Source: Streptomyces spectabilis
GTDB lineage: Bacteria; Actinomycetota; Actinomycetes; Streptomycetales; Streptomycetaceae
Length of the DNA stretch: 64,000 bases
Assembly: GCF_008704795.1 (NCBI RefSeq)
Contig: NZ_CP023690.1
Coordinates: forward strand, 3,110,501 to 3,174,500
Direction: 5' to 3'
Shown here: positions 1 to 9,104 of the stretch, piece by piece
Position numbering within the stretch: the stretch's first letter is position 1
Layout: each line of letters starts with the position of its first letter
The notes under the pieces: model-generated
The model's database searches: none
What the model saw: only the letters and a program-made list of their open reading frames with translations
Told to the model about the DNA's origin: nothing
Program-made: the position numbers and the translations under genes

Positions 1-2
1 GC

Positions 3-1061
3 GCGTTCTCCCATCTGCTCCAGGGCAGGACCCCGAACCCGTGGATCGCGGGGGTCGGCCTGCTGGTCTTCAACTCGCTGTACATCTCGGTCACCTTCCG
101 GGCCTTCGACAAGGCCAAGCGGGAGTCGCGCGGCACGAGGGGCGCGCTCCTGGCGATGGGCCTGCTGACCGCCGGGCTCGCCGCGGGGTACGGCGGGAAC
201 TGGCTGATGTTCTTCCCGCTGTTCGGCCTCGCCGTCGGCGCGGTGGTCCGGGGGCGCCGCCTCGGCCCGGTCGGCCTGGCCCTGAGCGCCCTCGCGGGCG
301 CGGTCGCCGGGCTCAGGGAGGGCTGGGACGGCGTCAACATCGCGTACGGCACGTTCCTGTCGACGATGGTGACGGCGGCGATCCTGTCCCTCTCCGAGGC
401 GGTACGCGATCTGCGCGCGGCCCGCGAGGAGCTGGCGCGGCGGGCGGTGGCGGAGGAGCGCCTGCGCTTCTCCCGCGACCTGCACGACCTGCTCGGCCAC
501 ACCCTGTCGGTGATCGTGGTGAAGTCGGAGGCCGCGCGCCGTCTCGCCCCGCGCGACGTGGACGCGGCGCTCGGCCAGGTCGCGGACATCGAGTCCGTCG
601 GCAGGCAGGCGCTCACGGAGATCCGCGAGGCCGTCACCGGCTATCGCGAGGCCTCGCTCAGCACGGAGCTGGACCGGGTGCGCGACCTGCTGGACGCCGC
701 CGGGGTCGAGACGGTCGTACGGCAGTCGGGGCCGCCCCTCGACCCGCGCTCGGCGGCGCTGCTCGGCTGGGTGGTGCGCGAGGCGGCCACCAACGTCGTG
801 CGGCACGCCCGGGCGACCCGGTGCGAGATCGAGGTGGCGGGCGCCGGGGGCCGGACCCGCCTGGTGATCACCGACGACGGCCGCGGCACGGGCGCGACCC
901 CGCCCGGCAGCGGACTCAAGGGCCTGGCCGAACGCCTCGCCGCGGCGGGCGGCTCCCTGGAGTCGGGCCCGGCGCCGCGCTCCGGCTTCCGGGTCACGGC
1001 GGTGCTGCCGACCGCCGAGGGGGAGCACGCGGAGGCGGGGGCCGAAGCCGCGCGGGCGTGA
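3..1061 (+). CDS. Sensor histidine kinase, HisKA_3 (NarL/DesK) type, 5' truncated by the window
   Basis: The reading frame is open to the left edge, so the N-terminus is missing. The visible part begins with hydrophobic membrane segments (about nt 40-360), then a short coiled linker, then the dimerisation/phosphoacceptor helix RDLHDLLGHTLSV with the phosphorylated His at nt 483-485. The ATPase domain follows, with an N-box (REAATNVVRH), a G1 box (ITDDGRG) and a GSGLKGLAERL segment. This family autophosphorylates and passes the phosphate to a NarL-type regulator. The obvious partner is the regulator at 1864-2505, but an LPMO gene lies between them. The signal sensed cannot be read from the sequence. 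Confidence 0.93.
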   Translation, partial: AFSHLLQGRTPNPWIAGVGLLVFNSLYISVTFRAFDKAKRESRGTRGALLAMGLLTAGLAAGYGGNWLMFFPLFGLAVGAVVRGRRLGPVGLALSALAGAVAGLREGWDGVNIAYGTFLSTMVTAAILSLSEAVRDLRAAREELARRAVAEERLRFSRDLHDLLGHTLSVIVVKSEAARRLAPRDVDAALGQVADIESVGRQALTEIREAVTGYREASLSTELDRVRDLLDAAGVETVVRQSGPPLDPRSAALLGWVVREAATNVVRHARATRCEIEVAGAGGRTRLVITDDGRGTGATPPGSGLKGLAERLAAAGGSLESGPAPRSGFRVTAVLPTAEGEHAEAGAEAARA

Positions 1062-1124
1062 CCGGCGGCCGGGGGCGCGCGCCGCGGGTCGGAAAGCGCC
1101 GTGTGGCAGAACGTGCCGCAACTC

Positions 1125-1152
1125 TTGACGGAGTCCAGTCAACCCGTAAGGT
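1125..1152 (+). promoter_or_regulatory. Candidate sigma-70-type promoter of the LPMO gene
   Basis: TTGACG (1125-1130) and TAAGGT (1147-1152) are separated by 16 bp and lie about 70 bp upstream of the LPMO start, in the only sizeable gap before it. The -35 is near consensus and the -10 fits the TAnnnT pattern common for HrdB promoters in Streptomyces. It has not been tested; the call rests on sequence and position. Confidence 0.5.
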
Positions 1153-1221
1153 CTAGGCCAATGGACCGGCCCTGGCGCCGGGCCGGTTCGCCCCTCATCC
1201 CCCACCTCCGAGGGAGCAACG

Positions 1222-1737
1222 ATGAACAGCAAACGGAAGCTGGCCATGGGCCTCGGCGCGGCGTGTGCCCCCCTCCTCGTCTTCGCCTCCGTCACCCCGG
1301 CCAGCACCCACGGCTACATCAGCTCGCCGCCGAGCCGTCAGGCCCAGTGCGCGGCCAACACCGTCCCGTGCGGCGAGATCAAGTGGGAGCCGCAGAGCGT
1401 CGAGGGCCCCAAGGGCCTGCGCAGCTGCAGCGGCGGCAACGCCCGGTTCGCCGAGCTCGACAACGACAGCAAGGGCTGGAAGGTCTCCGACGTCAACTCC
1501 TCGCAGCAGTTCACCTGGCGCCTCACGGCGCCTCACCGCACCAGCACCTGGCAGTACTTCGTCGACGGCCGCAAGGTCACGGAGATCAACGACGGCGGCC
1601 GCCAGCCGCCCACGACCGTGACGCACACCGTCGACTTCGGCGGCATCACGGGCCGGCACAAGATGCTCGCGGTCTGGAACATCTACGACACCGCCAACGC
1701 GTTCTACGCCTGCGTCGACATCAACATCAGGGGCTGA
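1222..1737 (+). CDS. Secreted lytic polysaccharide monooxygenase, AA10 family
   Basis: A 171-residue protein with a signal peptide (basic start, hydrophobic core to about residue 25) that should be cut after Ala-Ser-Thr, leaving His30 (HGYISSPPSR) as residue 1 of the mature enzyme. His30 and His105 (LTAPHRTS) form the copper histidine brace; F161/Y162 occupies the axial position. Four cysteines (43, 50, 69, 164) can form the two usual disulphides. It is a catalytic domain only, without a carbohydrate-binding module, typical of the small chitin/cellulose-active Streptomyces enzymes. It acts outside the cell and cleaves crystalline polysaccharide oxidatively. RBS GAGGGAG precedes the ATG. It sits alone between a histidine kinase and a response regulator, with its own promoter-like and terminator-like sequences. 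Chitin versus cellulose cannot be decided here. Confidence 0.95.
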   Translation: MNSKRKLAMGLGAACAPLLVFASVTPASTHGYISSPPSRQAQCAANTVPCGEIKWEPQSVEGPKGLRSCSGGNARFAELDNDSKGWKVSDVNSSQQFTWRLTAPHRTSTWQYFVDGRKVTEINDGGRQPPTTVTHTVDFGGITGRHKMLAVWNIYDTANAFYACVDINIRG

Positions 1738-1740
1738 CGC

Positions 1741-1810
1741 TCCGGGGCTCGCCCGAAGCCCCGGACGGGGGCTGGTCGGCCGGACCCGAAAGGCCCCCGG
1801 GGGTCCGGCC
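1741..1810 (+). terminator. Two tandem GC-rich hairpins after the LPMO gene
   Basis: Arms 1741-1749 and 1757-1765 (TCCGGGGCT/AGCCCCGGA) form one perfect hairpin, and 1778-1787 with 1801-1810 (GGCCGGACCC/GGGTCCGGCC) form another. There is no T-run, as is usual in Streptomyces. They probably end the LPMO transcript and isolate it from the response regulator gene. Confidence 0.6.
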
Positions 1811-1863
1811 GGCCGGGCACCGCCCACACCGCCCGGCCTGGCGTTCTGGCTTAGCCTGACGCC

Positions 1864-2505
1864 ATGGACGAGATGCCCGAGAGCCGTCGGCCCGCGAAGT
1901 GTGTGAGGGTCCTCCTCGCCGAGGACCAGGGCATGATGCGCGGCGCGCTCGCGCTGCTGCTCGGCATGGAGCCGGACATCGAGGTCGTCGCGCAGGTCGG
2001 GGCGGGCGACGAGATCGTGCGCACCGCGCTCACGGCACGCCCCGACGTGGCGCTGCTCGACATCGAACTGCCCGGCCGCAGCGGCCTGGACGCGGCGGCG
2101 GAGCTGCGCGAGGAATGCCCGGACTGCCGGGTCCTCATCCTCACCACCTTCGGGCGCCCCGGGTACCTGCGCCGGGCCATGGAGGCGGGAGCGGCGGGCT
2201 TCCTCGTCAAGGACGGCCCCGTGGAGGACCTCGCGGAGGCGATCCGCCAGGTGCTGCGCGGCGAGACCGTCATCGACCCGGCCCTGGCCGCGGCCGCGCT
2301 GAGCGCGGGGCCGAACCCGCTCACGCCGCGCGAGGCGGACGCGCTGCGGGCCTCGGCCGACGGGGCGACGATCGCCGACATCGCCGCGGCCCTGCACCTG
2401 TCGGAGTCGACCGTGCGGAACTACCTGTCGGCCGCCATCGGCAAGACGGGCACGCGCAACCGCATGGAGGCCGCGCGGGAGGCCCGCCGGCAGGGGTGGC
2501 TGTAG
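1864..2505 (+). CDS. NarL/DesR-family response regulator
   Basis: 213 residues. The receiver domain (about residues 14-130) has acidic residues E20/D21, the phosphoacceptor D66 (ALLDIELPG), a TT switch near 92 and the conserved Lys in FLVKDG. A LuxR-type helix-turn-helix (about 150-210) begins at LTPREAD, with recognition helix SESTVRNYLSAA. It is the probable partner of the truncated HisKA_3 kinase upstream, since that family pairs with this regulator type. Its targets are unknown; the intervening LPMO gene is a candidate. ATG 1864 was chosen because it begins just before the receiver fold. Confidence 0.93.
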   Translation: MDEMPESRRPAKCVRVLLAEDQGMMRGALALLLGMEPDIEVVAQVGAGDEIVRTALTARPDVALLDIELPGRSGLDAAAELREECPDCRVLILTTFGRPGYLRRAMEAGAAGFLVKDGPVEDLAEAIRQVLRGETVIDPALAAAALSAGPNPLTPREADALRASADGATIADIAAALHLSESTVRNYLSAAIGKTGTRNRMEAAREARRQGWL

Positions 2506-2527
2506 CCCGGCGCCCCGGCCGCCCGGG

Positions 2528-3979
2528 TCAGTCGCGGGCCGCGCGCGGCATCCACACGAGCACGACGAGCGCGGCCAGGACGAGGAACACCGCGCCCCAG
2601 AGGAAGGCGAGGGCGTAGCCCTCCGCGACCGCCTGTGCCCCGGGCCGTCCCGCCGTACGGGCCGTGGCGACCGTGGAGAGGACCGCGAGGCCCAGCGAAC
2701 CGCCCATGGTGCGCGAGGTGTTGATGAGCCCGGCGACGAGCCCCGCGTCCCCCGGCTCGGCCCCGCTGGTGGCGAGCGACGCGAGGGGCGTGCCCGCGAG
2801 TCCCGCGCCCAGCATCATGAGGATGCCCGGCAGCATGATCGAGGTGACGTACGCGCCGTGCGCCCCGTCCCCGGCGAGCATCCGCCACTGCCAGGCGAAT
2901 CCGGCCGCCGCGGTCAGGACGCCGATGACGGTGACCGTCCGCGCCCCCAGGACCCGCATGAGCCGGGGCGCGACCTTGGACCCCACGACGACGCTGACGG
3001 AGCTGGGGATGAGCGCGAGCCCGGCCTCCAGGGGCGTGTAGCCGAGGACGTTCTGCGCGTACAGGGTCATGAAGAACCACATGGCGAACAGGCCCATGCC
3101 GCAGACGAACATGGTCGCGTTGGCCGCCGAGACGGACCGCACCCGGAACAGCTTCAGGGGCATGAGCGGCGCCTTGGAGCGCGCCTCGACGCCGAGGAAC
3201 GCGGCGATCAGGGCGAGCCCGGCCGCGAGCGGCACGAGGGTCGCCGCAGCGGTCCAGCCCTCCACCTCGGTCTGCACGATGCCGTACGCGAGCGTGGCGA
3301 TGCCGCCGGTGACGAGGACGGCCCCGGGCACGTCGAGCCGCCGGGCGCCGCTCGCCCGGCTCTCGCTGATCCAGCGCAGGGCGGCGGCGAACACCAGGAC
3401 CCCGACGGGCACGTTCACGAGCAGCACCCACCGCCAGGAGAGCCCGTCGGTGAGGACGCCGCCGACAAGGCCGCCCGCGGCGCCGCCCCCCGCCCCGACG
3501 GCCGACCAGGTGGCGATGGCCCGCACCCGCGCGGCCCCCTCCGGCACGGCCGAGGTGAGGATGGTCAGGGTGGAGGGCGCGAGGACGGCGGCGCCGAGCC
3601 CCTGCACCGCCCGCGCGGCGAGCAGTTGCCACCCCTCCTGCGCGAGCCCCCCGCCGAGCGAGGCGAGGGTGAACAGGCCGAGCCCCACCAGGAACATCCG
3701 CTTGCGCCCGAACAAATCCCCCGCGCGCCCGCCGAGCAGCATGAACCCCGCGAAGGCGATGGAGTAGGCGTTGACGACCCACTGCAGGCCCGTGGCGCTG
3801 AGGCCGAGGTCGGCCCGCATGGACGGCAGCGCCACGTTCACGACGGACACGTCGAGGACGACGAGGAACTGCCCGGCGCAGGCGGCGGCCACGACGAGCC
3901 ACAGGGGCGCGGCGGCGCGCCGGGATATCGGGGTGTCGACAGGGGTCTCAAGCATGGGCTCCATGCTGACAGCCGACAC
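2528..3979 (-). CDS. MFS exporter, DHA2 (EmrB/QacA, 14-TM) family
   Basis: About 483 residues with alternating hydrophobic segments of a 14-helix drug:H+ antiporter. Visible signatures are LDVSVVNVALPSM in helix 1, the motif A loop GGRAGDLFGRKRM between helices 2 and 3, and a Gly-rich helix 5 (GAGGGAAGGLVGG). It is likely to export small hydrophobic compounds; the substrate is unknown. The start is uncertain: GTG 3979, ATG 3964 and ATG 3955 are all in frame, and only 3955 has a GGAG close upstream. It is convergent with the response regulator gene. An inverted CCGTAC...GTACGG pair upstream could be an operator, but this is weak. Confidence 0.9.
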   Translation of the reverse strand: MSAVSMEPMLETPVDTPISRRAAAPLWLVVAAACAGQFLVVLDVSVVNVALPSMRADLGLSATGLQWVVNAYSIAFAGFMLLGGRAGDLFGRKRMFLVGLGLFTLASLGGGLAQEGWQLLAARAVQGLGAAVLAPSTLTILTSAVPEGAARVRAIATWSAVGAGGGAAGGLVGGVLTDGLSWRWVLLVNVPVGVLVFAAALRWISESRASGARRLDVPGAVLVTGGIATLAYGIVQTEVEGWTAAATLVPLAAGLALIAAFLGVEARSKAPLMPLKLFRVRSVSAANATMFVCGMGLFAMWFFMTLYAQNVLGYTPLEAGLALIPSSVSVVVGSKVAPRLMRVLGARTVTVIGVLTAAAGFAWQWRMLAGDGAHGAYVTSIMLPGILMMLGAGLAGTPLASLATSGAEPGDAGLVAGLINTSRTMGGSLGLAVLSTVATARTAGRPGAQAVAEGYALAFLWGAVFLVLAALVVLVWMPRAARD

Positions 3980-4092
3980 GTGCCCCGTACATCGGAAAAT
4001 GGCGGGGTACGGCGTGGGGCGCCGGACCTAGGCCGGAAGTCGCAGTCCCCCGCCGCCGCACTCCGCCCTCCCGCTCCCTCCGCGCACTGCGC

Positions 4093-5283
4093 TCACTCCG
4101 TCCTCCGCAGCAGCGTCACCACCGCCGCCCCGCCGAGCCCGATGTTGTGCGCGAGCCCGACCCGCGCCCCCGGCACCTGCCGCGTCCCCGCCTCGCCCCG
4201 CACCTGCCAGGCCAGTTCGGCGACTTGGGCGATGCCCGTCGCCCCCAGGGGGTGCCCCTTGGAGATCAGGCCGCCGGAGGGGTTCACCACCCAGCGCCCG
4301 CCGTACGTGGTCGCGCCGGACTCGACGAGCTTGCCTGACTCGCCCTCCGCGCACAGGCCGAGGCTCTCGTACGTGAGGAGTTCGTTGATCGAGAAGCAGT
4401 CGTGCAGCTCGATGACGTCGAGGTCGTCGGCGGTCAGGCCCGAGCGTTCGTAGACGCGGCGCGCGGCCTCGCGGCTCATCGGGCGGCCCACCACGTCCAG
4501 GCAGGAGCCGGAGGCGAAGGACTCCTCGGTGTCCGTCGTCATGGCCTGGGCGAGGATCTCGACCGCACGGTCCGCGAGCCCGTGCCGCTCCACGAAGCGT
4601 TCGGAGGCGACCAGCGCCGCCGCCGCGCCGTCGGAGGTGGGCGAGCACTGGAGCTTGGTGAGCGGGGCGTGCACGACCTCGGCGGCGAGGACCTCGTCCA
4701 CGGTGTACGCGTCCTGGAACTGGGCGAGGGGGTTGTGCGCGGAGTGCCGGTGGTTCTTCGCGGCCACCGCGGCGAGCTGCGCGGGCGTCGTGCCGTACCG
4801 CTCCATGTGCTCGCGGGCCGCGTTGCCGAAGATCTGGGCGGTGGGCGGGGTGGCCGCGAAGCCGTGCCGTGCGGCCATGACGCCGTAGTGGCGGGCCACC
4901 GGCGACGCGGCGAGGTCGCCGTCGCCGCCCGTGCCCAGGGAGCCCCGCTTCATCCGTTCGAAGCCGACGGCCAGGACGCAGTCGCCGACGCCGCCCGTCA
5001 CGAGCTGGCGGGCGAGCATCAGGGCGGTCGAGCCGGTCGCGCAGTTGTTGTTGACGTTGTAGACGGGCAGCCCGGTCAGGCCGAGTTCGTACACCGCGCG
5101 CTGGCCCGCCGTCGAGGCCTGGAAGCAGTGTCCAACGGCCGCCTGCTCCACCGCCGCGTACGGAATCCCGGCATCCGCCAGGGCCCCGGCACCCGCCTCC
5201 CGCACCATGTCCCAGTACTGCCAGTCCCGGCTCTCGGGCTTCTCGAACTTCGTCATTCCGACGCCGACGACGTACGCCTTCAT
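4093..5283 (-). CDS. Thiolase-like lipid-transfer protein (SCP-x/Ltp1 type)
   Basis: 396 residues. From recalled sequence it closely resembles mycobacterial Ltp1: the start [15 protein letters not shown], the nucleophile loop [10 protein letters not shown] with Cys81, the block [16 protein letters not shown], and [20 protein letters not shown] near the C-terminus. Members have the thiolase fold and act on acyl-CoA thioesters in lipid or steroid side-chain degradation (thiolytic or retro-aldol cleavage); which reaction occurs here is not visible. ATG 5283 has an excellent RBS (GGGAGG) and fits the family start; longer in-frame starts lack one. A perfect KstR-consensus site lies about 40 bp upstream, so steroid-responsive repression by the KstR encoded at 19793 is predicted. 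Confidence 0.9.
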   Translation of the reverse strand: MKAYVVGVGMTKFEKPESRDWQYWDMVREAGAGALADAGIPYAAVEQAAVGHCFQASTAGQRAVYELGLTGLPVYNVNNNCATGSTALMLARQLVTGGVGDCVLAVGFERMKRGSLGTGGDGDLAASPVARHYGVMAARHGFAATPPTAQIFGNAAREHMERYGTTPAQLAAVAAKNHRHSAHNPLAQFQDAYTVDEVLAAEVVHAPLTKLQCSPTSDGAAAALVASERFVERHGLADRAVEILAQAMTTDTEESFASGSCLDVVGRPMSREAARRVYERSGLTADDLDVIELHDCFSINELLTYESLGLCAEGESGKLVESGATTYGGRWVVNPSGGLISKGHPLGATGIAQVAELAWQVRGEAGTRQVPGARVGLAHNIGLGGAAVVTLLRRTE

Positions 5284-5323
5284 CCGTGCCTCCCTGGCTG
5301 TGCCCGGCGGGACGGCGGCAGAA

Positions 5324-5337
5324 TAGAACACGTTCCA
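5324..5337 (-). promoter_or_regulatory. KstR-type operator (TAGAACACGTTCCA)
   Basis: The 14-mer fits the mycobacterial KstR consensus TnnAACnnGTTnnA at every fixed position. It lies 41-54 bp upstream of the Ltp1-like start, inside the expected promoter. A KstR orthologue is encoded in the same window. Confidence 0.7.
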
Positions 5338-5547
5338 TTCTGACGGAAGGTCAGATGCGCGGCAGGGTGGCGGATCCGCCCACAAGGCGCGGTCAATGGA
5401 GGGTCAAGAGTTCCTTTGGTTCGACGTCCGCCGGAATAGTCGCCCCGGGAAACAGGTTCATCGTGCATGTAACCGCGGGCGTCCCGTACGCCTCACCTGT
5501 CACACCCGACCTGCCCCGTCACCCTTCGCCCCGGAGGCCCCAGCCCT

Positions 5548-7293
5548 ATGTCGCACGCGACGGCCCACCCCCGCGCTGACCGCGGCGTCGTCCCCGTCCT
5601 CGCCTTCTCCGGCATCGTCGTCGCCGTCATGCAGACGCTGCTCGTCCCCGTCATCAAGGACCTGCCGGCCCTGCTCCGCACGTCGCCGTCCAACGCCACC
5701 TGGGTCATGACGTCGACGCTCCTCGCGGGCGCCGTCTCCACCCCGATCATGGGCAGGCTCGGCGACCTCTTCGGCAAGCGCCGGATGCTGCTCACGAGCC
5801 TCGCGGTCATGGTCGTCGGCTCGCTGGTGTGCGCCCTCACCGACGACCTCGTCGTCATGATCGCCGGGCGTGCCCTGCAAGGCGTCGCGATGGGCGCCAT
5901 CCCGCTGGGCATCGGCCTGATGCGCGACGAGCTGCCGCGCGAGAAGCTCGGCTCGGCGATGGCCCTGATGAGCTCCTCCATAGGCGTCGGCGGCGGGCTC
6001 GCCATGCCCGCGGCCGCCCTGGTGGCGCAGCACGCCGACTGGCACGCCCTGTTCTTCGGGGCCGCGGGCCTCGGCGTGCTCGCCATGGCGCTGATCGTGT
6101 TCCTGGTGCCGGAGAGCCCGCTGCGGGCCGAGGGCACCTTCGACGTCCTCGGCGCGCTCGGCCTCTCGGCGGGCCTGGTCCTCTTCCTCCTGCCCATCAC
6201 CAAGGGCAGCGACTGGGGCTGGGGTTCGGGCCTGACCCTCGGTCTGTTCGCGGCCTCGGCCGCGGTGCTCGTCCTATGGGGCGTGATGGAGCTGCGCGTC
6301 AAGGCGCCGCTTGTCGACCTGCGCACCACGGCCCGGCGCGAGGTGCTGCTCACCAACCTCGCCTCGATCATGGTCGGCGTCGCCTTCTACGCCATCTCCC
6401 TTGTGCTCCCCCAGCTCCTCCAGCTGCCCGCCGCCACCGGCTACGGCCTCGGCCAGTCGATGGTCGTCGCGGGCCTGTGCGTGGCGCCGCTCGGCATCAC
6501 GATGATGTTCACGGCGCCCCTCTACGCGCGGCTCTCGGCCACGTACGGACCGAAGGTCACCCTGATCCTCGGCATGCTCGTCATCGCCATCGGCTACGGC
6601 GCGGGCCTCGGCCTGATGAGCGCCGCCTGGCAGACCATCGTCATCTCGGTCGTCGTCGGCGCGGGCATCGGCCTCGCCTACTCCTCACTGCCCGCGCTCA
6701 TCATCGGCGCCGTCGACCCCTCCGAGACGGGCGCGGCCAACGGCCTCAACACCCTGATGCGGTCCATCGGCACCTCGGTGTCCAGCGCCGTCATCGGCAT
6801 GGTGCTCGCCAACACCGCCCACACGGCGGGCCCCGTCGAGGTGCCCACCATGGAGGGCTTCCGCGCCTCCTTCCTCATCGCCACCGGCGCCGTCGCGATC
6901 GGCCTCGTGTTCGCGCTGTTCCTGCCCGGCAGGCCCCGGGCCGCGGCCGGGCAGCACACGCAGCTGCGGGCCAGCAGCGAGGAGGACGCCGCGCTCGCCC
7001 GGGCCACCGAGGCGCTCACCGGCGGGTTCCAGGGGCGTGTCCTCTCCCCCGCGGGCGCGCCGGTGGCCCGCGCGCAGGTCACGCTGATCGACCCGCACGG
7101 CCGCCGGGCGGGCGCCGCGCTCTCGGACGACGACGGGCGGTACGCCCTCGCGGTCCCGGCCGACGGCGCGTACGTGCTCGCGGCCACCGCCGCCGGGCAC
7201 GCGCCGGGCGCCGTCTCGGCCGTCCACCGCGGCGAGGAGCGGCCCGTCGAGGTCGACCTGGCGCTGCCGGGCGACAGCGAGATCCTGGCCTGA
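5548..7293 (+). CDS. MFS transporter (DHA2-like) with C-terminal carboxypeptidase-regulatory-like domain
   Basis: 581 residues. Residues about 15-475 form a 14-helix major facilitator with motif A (GRLGDLFGKRRML). After a short acidic linker, residues about 495-575 are a soluble beta-sandwich-like segment (GFQGRVLSPAGAPVARAQVT, then DDDGRYALAVP) typical of CarboxypepD_reg/transthyretin-like domains. Export of a small molecule is likely; the role of the added domain is unknown. With an even number of helices and a cytoplasmic N-terminus, the domain would be cytoplasmic. GGAGG lies about 11 nt before the ATG. There is no regulator alongside. Confidence 0.88.
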   Translation: MSHATAHPRADRGVVPVLAFSGIVVAVMQTLLVPVIKDLPALLRTSPSNATWVMTSTLLAGAVSTPIMGRLGDLFGKRRMLLTSLAVMVVGSLVCALTDDLVVMIAGRALQGVAMGAIPLGIGLMRDELPREKLGSAMALMSSSIGVGGGLAMPAAALVAQHADWHALFFGAAGLGVLAMALIVFLVPESPLRAEGTFDVLGALGLSAGLVLFLLPITKGSDWGWGSGLTLGLFAASAAVLVLWGVMELRVKAPLVDLRTTARREVLLTNLASIMVGVAFYAISLVLPQLLQLPAATGYGLGQSMVVAGLCVAPLGITMMFTAPLYARLSATYGPKVTLILGMLVIAIGYGAGLGLMSAAWQTIVISVVVGAGIGLAYSSLPALIIGAVDPSETGAANGLNTLMRSIGTSVSSAVIGMVLANTAHTAGPVEVPTMEGFRASFLIATGAVAIGLVFALFLPGRPRAAAGQHTQLRASSEEDAALARATEALTGGFQGRVLSPAGAPVARAQVTLIDPHGRRAGAALSDDDGRYALAVPADGAYVLAATAAGHAPGAVSAVHRGEERPVEVDLALPGDSEILA

Positions 7294-7382
7294 GCCGTCC
7301 GCGCGGCCCCGCACCCCCGTCACCCCGGTGCCGGGGGTGTGGTGCACCATGGGCGCCCGTACGTGTACCGGAAGGAACGACG

Positions 7383-8057
7383 ATGGCTGCCACTCAGGCT
7401 CAGGCCCCGGCACCGGAGGTCCTCGGCGCCTTCGAGGCGGCCAAGGGCTTCATGCCCGTCCACGAAGGGCTCGCCCTGTACGCGGCCGCGCGCGAGGCGG
7501 CGGCCCTCGGGCTTCCCCTGCTCGAAGTCGGCACGTACTGCGGCCGCTCCACCATCCTGCTCGCGGACGCGGCCCGCGCGGCCGGTGTGAGTGTGATCAC
7601 GGTCGACCACCACCGGGGCAGCGAGGAGCAGCAGCCCGGCTGGGACTACCACGACCCGCAGACCGTGGATCCGGAGGTGGGCCGCATGGACACGCTGCCG
7701 ACCTTCCGGCGCACGCTGCACAAGGCGGGCCTGGAGGACCACGTGATCGCGGTCGTCGGCCGCTCCCCGCAGGTGGCGCGGATCTGGCGGGCCCCGCTCG
7801 GCCTGGTCTTCATCGACGGCGGGCACACCGACGAGCACGCGAGCGCGGACTACGAGGGGTGGGCGCCGCACGTGGCGGAGGGCGGCCTGCTCGTCATCCA
7901 CGACGTGTTCCCCGACCCGGTGGACGAGTGGACCGGGCAGGCCCCGTACCGCGTCTACCTCCGGGCCCTGGAGTCCGGGATGTTCACAGAGACCTCGGTC
8001 ACCGACTCCCTCCGCGTCCTGCGCCGAACCGGCGCGGCCGGCTCCGGCCGCGGCTAG
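7383..8057 (+). CDS. Class I SAM-dependent methyltransferase (Methyltransf_24 type)
   Basis: 224 residues with a Rossmann SAM-binding start LLEVGTYCGRSTILLA (motif I), an acidic strand end ITVDHH (motif II), and LGLVFIDGGHTDEHA with the metal/acid motif typical of macrocin-O-methyltransferase-like and Methyltransf_24 proteins. The substrate is unknown. ATG 7383 has RBS GGAAGGAAC. It is 10 bp upstream of the amidase gene and may be co-transcribed with it. Confidence 0.85.
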   Translation: MAATQAQAPAPEVLGAFEAAKGFMPVHEGLALYAAAREAAALGLPLLEVGTYCGRSTILLADAARAAGVSVITVDHHRGSEEQQPGWDYHDPQTVDPEVGRMDTLPTFRRTLHKAGLEDHVIAVVGRSPQVARIWRAPLGLVFIDGGHTDEHASADYEGWAPHVAEGGLLVIHDVFPDPVDEWTGQAPYRVYLRALESGMFTETSVTDSLRVLRRTGAAGSGRG

Positions 8058-8067
8058 GCTCCCTGTC

Positions 8068-9096
8068 GTGTCGTACGTAGGTCCGGACAGTCAGCCACCG
8101 CGCCCGCCCCGCCGCTTCGGCGGCGGCCGCACGCTCGCGGTCACCCTCGCCGTGCTCGCCCCCGCCACGCTCGCGGGCTATCTCATCCACGGTGCGACGA
8201 GCGGAGACGGAGACGGAGACGCGAAGTCGCCGAGAACGCTGCCGTCGGCCAGCCGCTCGGACCAGAACGCGCCCTCGAAGCCGACCGCCGACGGCCCCGC
8301 GAAGTCCCCCGCCGCGGACAGGTCCGAGAAGCCGGAGGACGAGCCCGACCCCAAGGAAGACGGCAAGGGCGACGACAAGCCGTCGGGGAAGGCCCCGTCG
8401 GGGGGCCGCCCCGCGGCGTCGGGCCCCCTCAAGGGCAAGGTCGTGGTGATCGACCCGGGCCACAACCCGGGCAACTTCCGGCACACCGCGGAGATCAACC
8501 GCCCGGTGAACATCGGCACCCACTCCAAGGAGTGCGACACCACCGGCACCTCCACCAACAGGGGTTACACGGAGGCCCGGTTCACCCTGGACCTCGCCCA
8601 CCGCCTGCGCGACCAGCTGCACCGCCAGGGCGCCACGGTCCGCCTCACCCAGGACGGCGACCGCGCCTGGGGCCCGTGCGTCGACGAGCGCGCCCGCATC
8701 GGCAACGCGGCCCGCGCCGACGCCGTCGTCTCCCTGCACGCCGACGGCTCGGCCGTCGGCAACCGCGGCTTCCACGTCATCCTGCCCGCGAAGGTCCGCG
8801 GCGGCGCCGCCGACACCACCGCCATCGTCGGCCCCTCCCGCGACCTCGGCGAACGCATCGCGGGCAAGTTCCTGTCCACCACCAAGAGCGCCCCCTCCAA
8901 CTACGTCGGCGACGGCACGGGCCTCGACGTCCGCCGCGACCTGGGCGGCCTCAACCTCTCCAAGGTCCCCAAGGTCTTCATCGAGTGCGGCAACATGCGC
9001 GACCCGCAGGACGAGGCGTTGCTCACGAACCCGGACTGGCGCCAGAAGGCGGCCCGCGGCATTTCTGACGGAATCGGGAGCTTCCTCGCCCGCTGA
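8068..9096 (+). CDS. N-acetylmuramoyl-L-alanine amidase (Amidase_3), membrane-anchored
   Basis: 342 residues. A single hydrophobic segment at about residues 25-45 (LAVTLAVLAPATLAGYLI) serves as signal or anchor, then a charged, disordered Ser/Lys/Asp-rich linker to about 120. The zinc amidase domain follows: VVIDPGHNPG (Zn His), TEARFTLDLAHRL (Zn Glu), VVSLHADGS (Zn His) and the C-terminal catalytic Glu in FIECGNMRD. It cleaves the lactoyl-peptide bond of peptidoglycan outside the membrane. The GTG start at 8068 is 10 bp after the methyltransferase stop. Confidence 0.93.
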   Translation: MSYVGPDSQPPRPPRRFGGGRTLAVTLAVLAPATLAGYLIHGATSGDGDGDAKSPRTLPSASRSDQNAPSKPTADGPAKSPAADRSEKPEDEPDPKEDGKGDDKPSGKAPSGGRPAASGPLKGKVVVIDPGHNPGNFRHTAEINRPVNIGTHSKECDTTGTSTNRGYTEARFTLDLAHRLRDQLHRQGATVRLTQDGDRAWGPCVDERARIGNAARADAVVSLHADGSAVGNRGFHVILPAKVRGGAADTTAIVGPSRDLGERIAGKFLSTTKSAPSNYVGDGTGLDVRRDLGGLNLSKVPKVFIECGNMRDPQDEALLTNPDWRQKAARGISDGIGSFLAR

Positions 9097-9104
9097 GAGC
9101 GGGC
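9088..9104 (+). terminator. Hairpin overlapping the amidase stop codon
   Basis: GCCCGCT (9088-9094) and AGCGGGC (9098-9104) pair perfectly around a 3-nt loop that includes the TGA stop. A second, weaker hairpin (GTTGCCG 9120-9126 with CGGCAAC 9140-9146) follows. Together they probably end the amidase transcript. Confidence 0.5.

Noticed and set aside
3955..4020. Inverted CCGTAC...GTACGG pair upstream of the first MFS gene as an operator
   Set aside because: The arms are only 6 bp with a long spacer and no regulator gene is adjacent; this is expected by chance.
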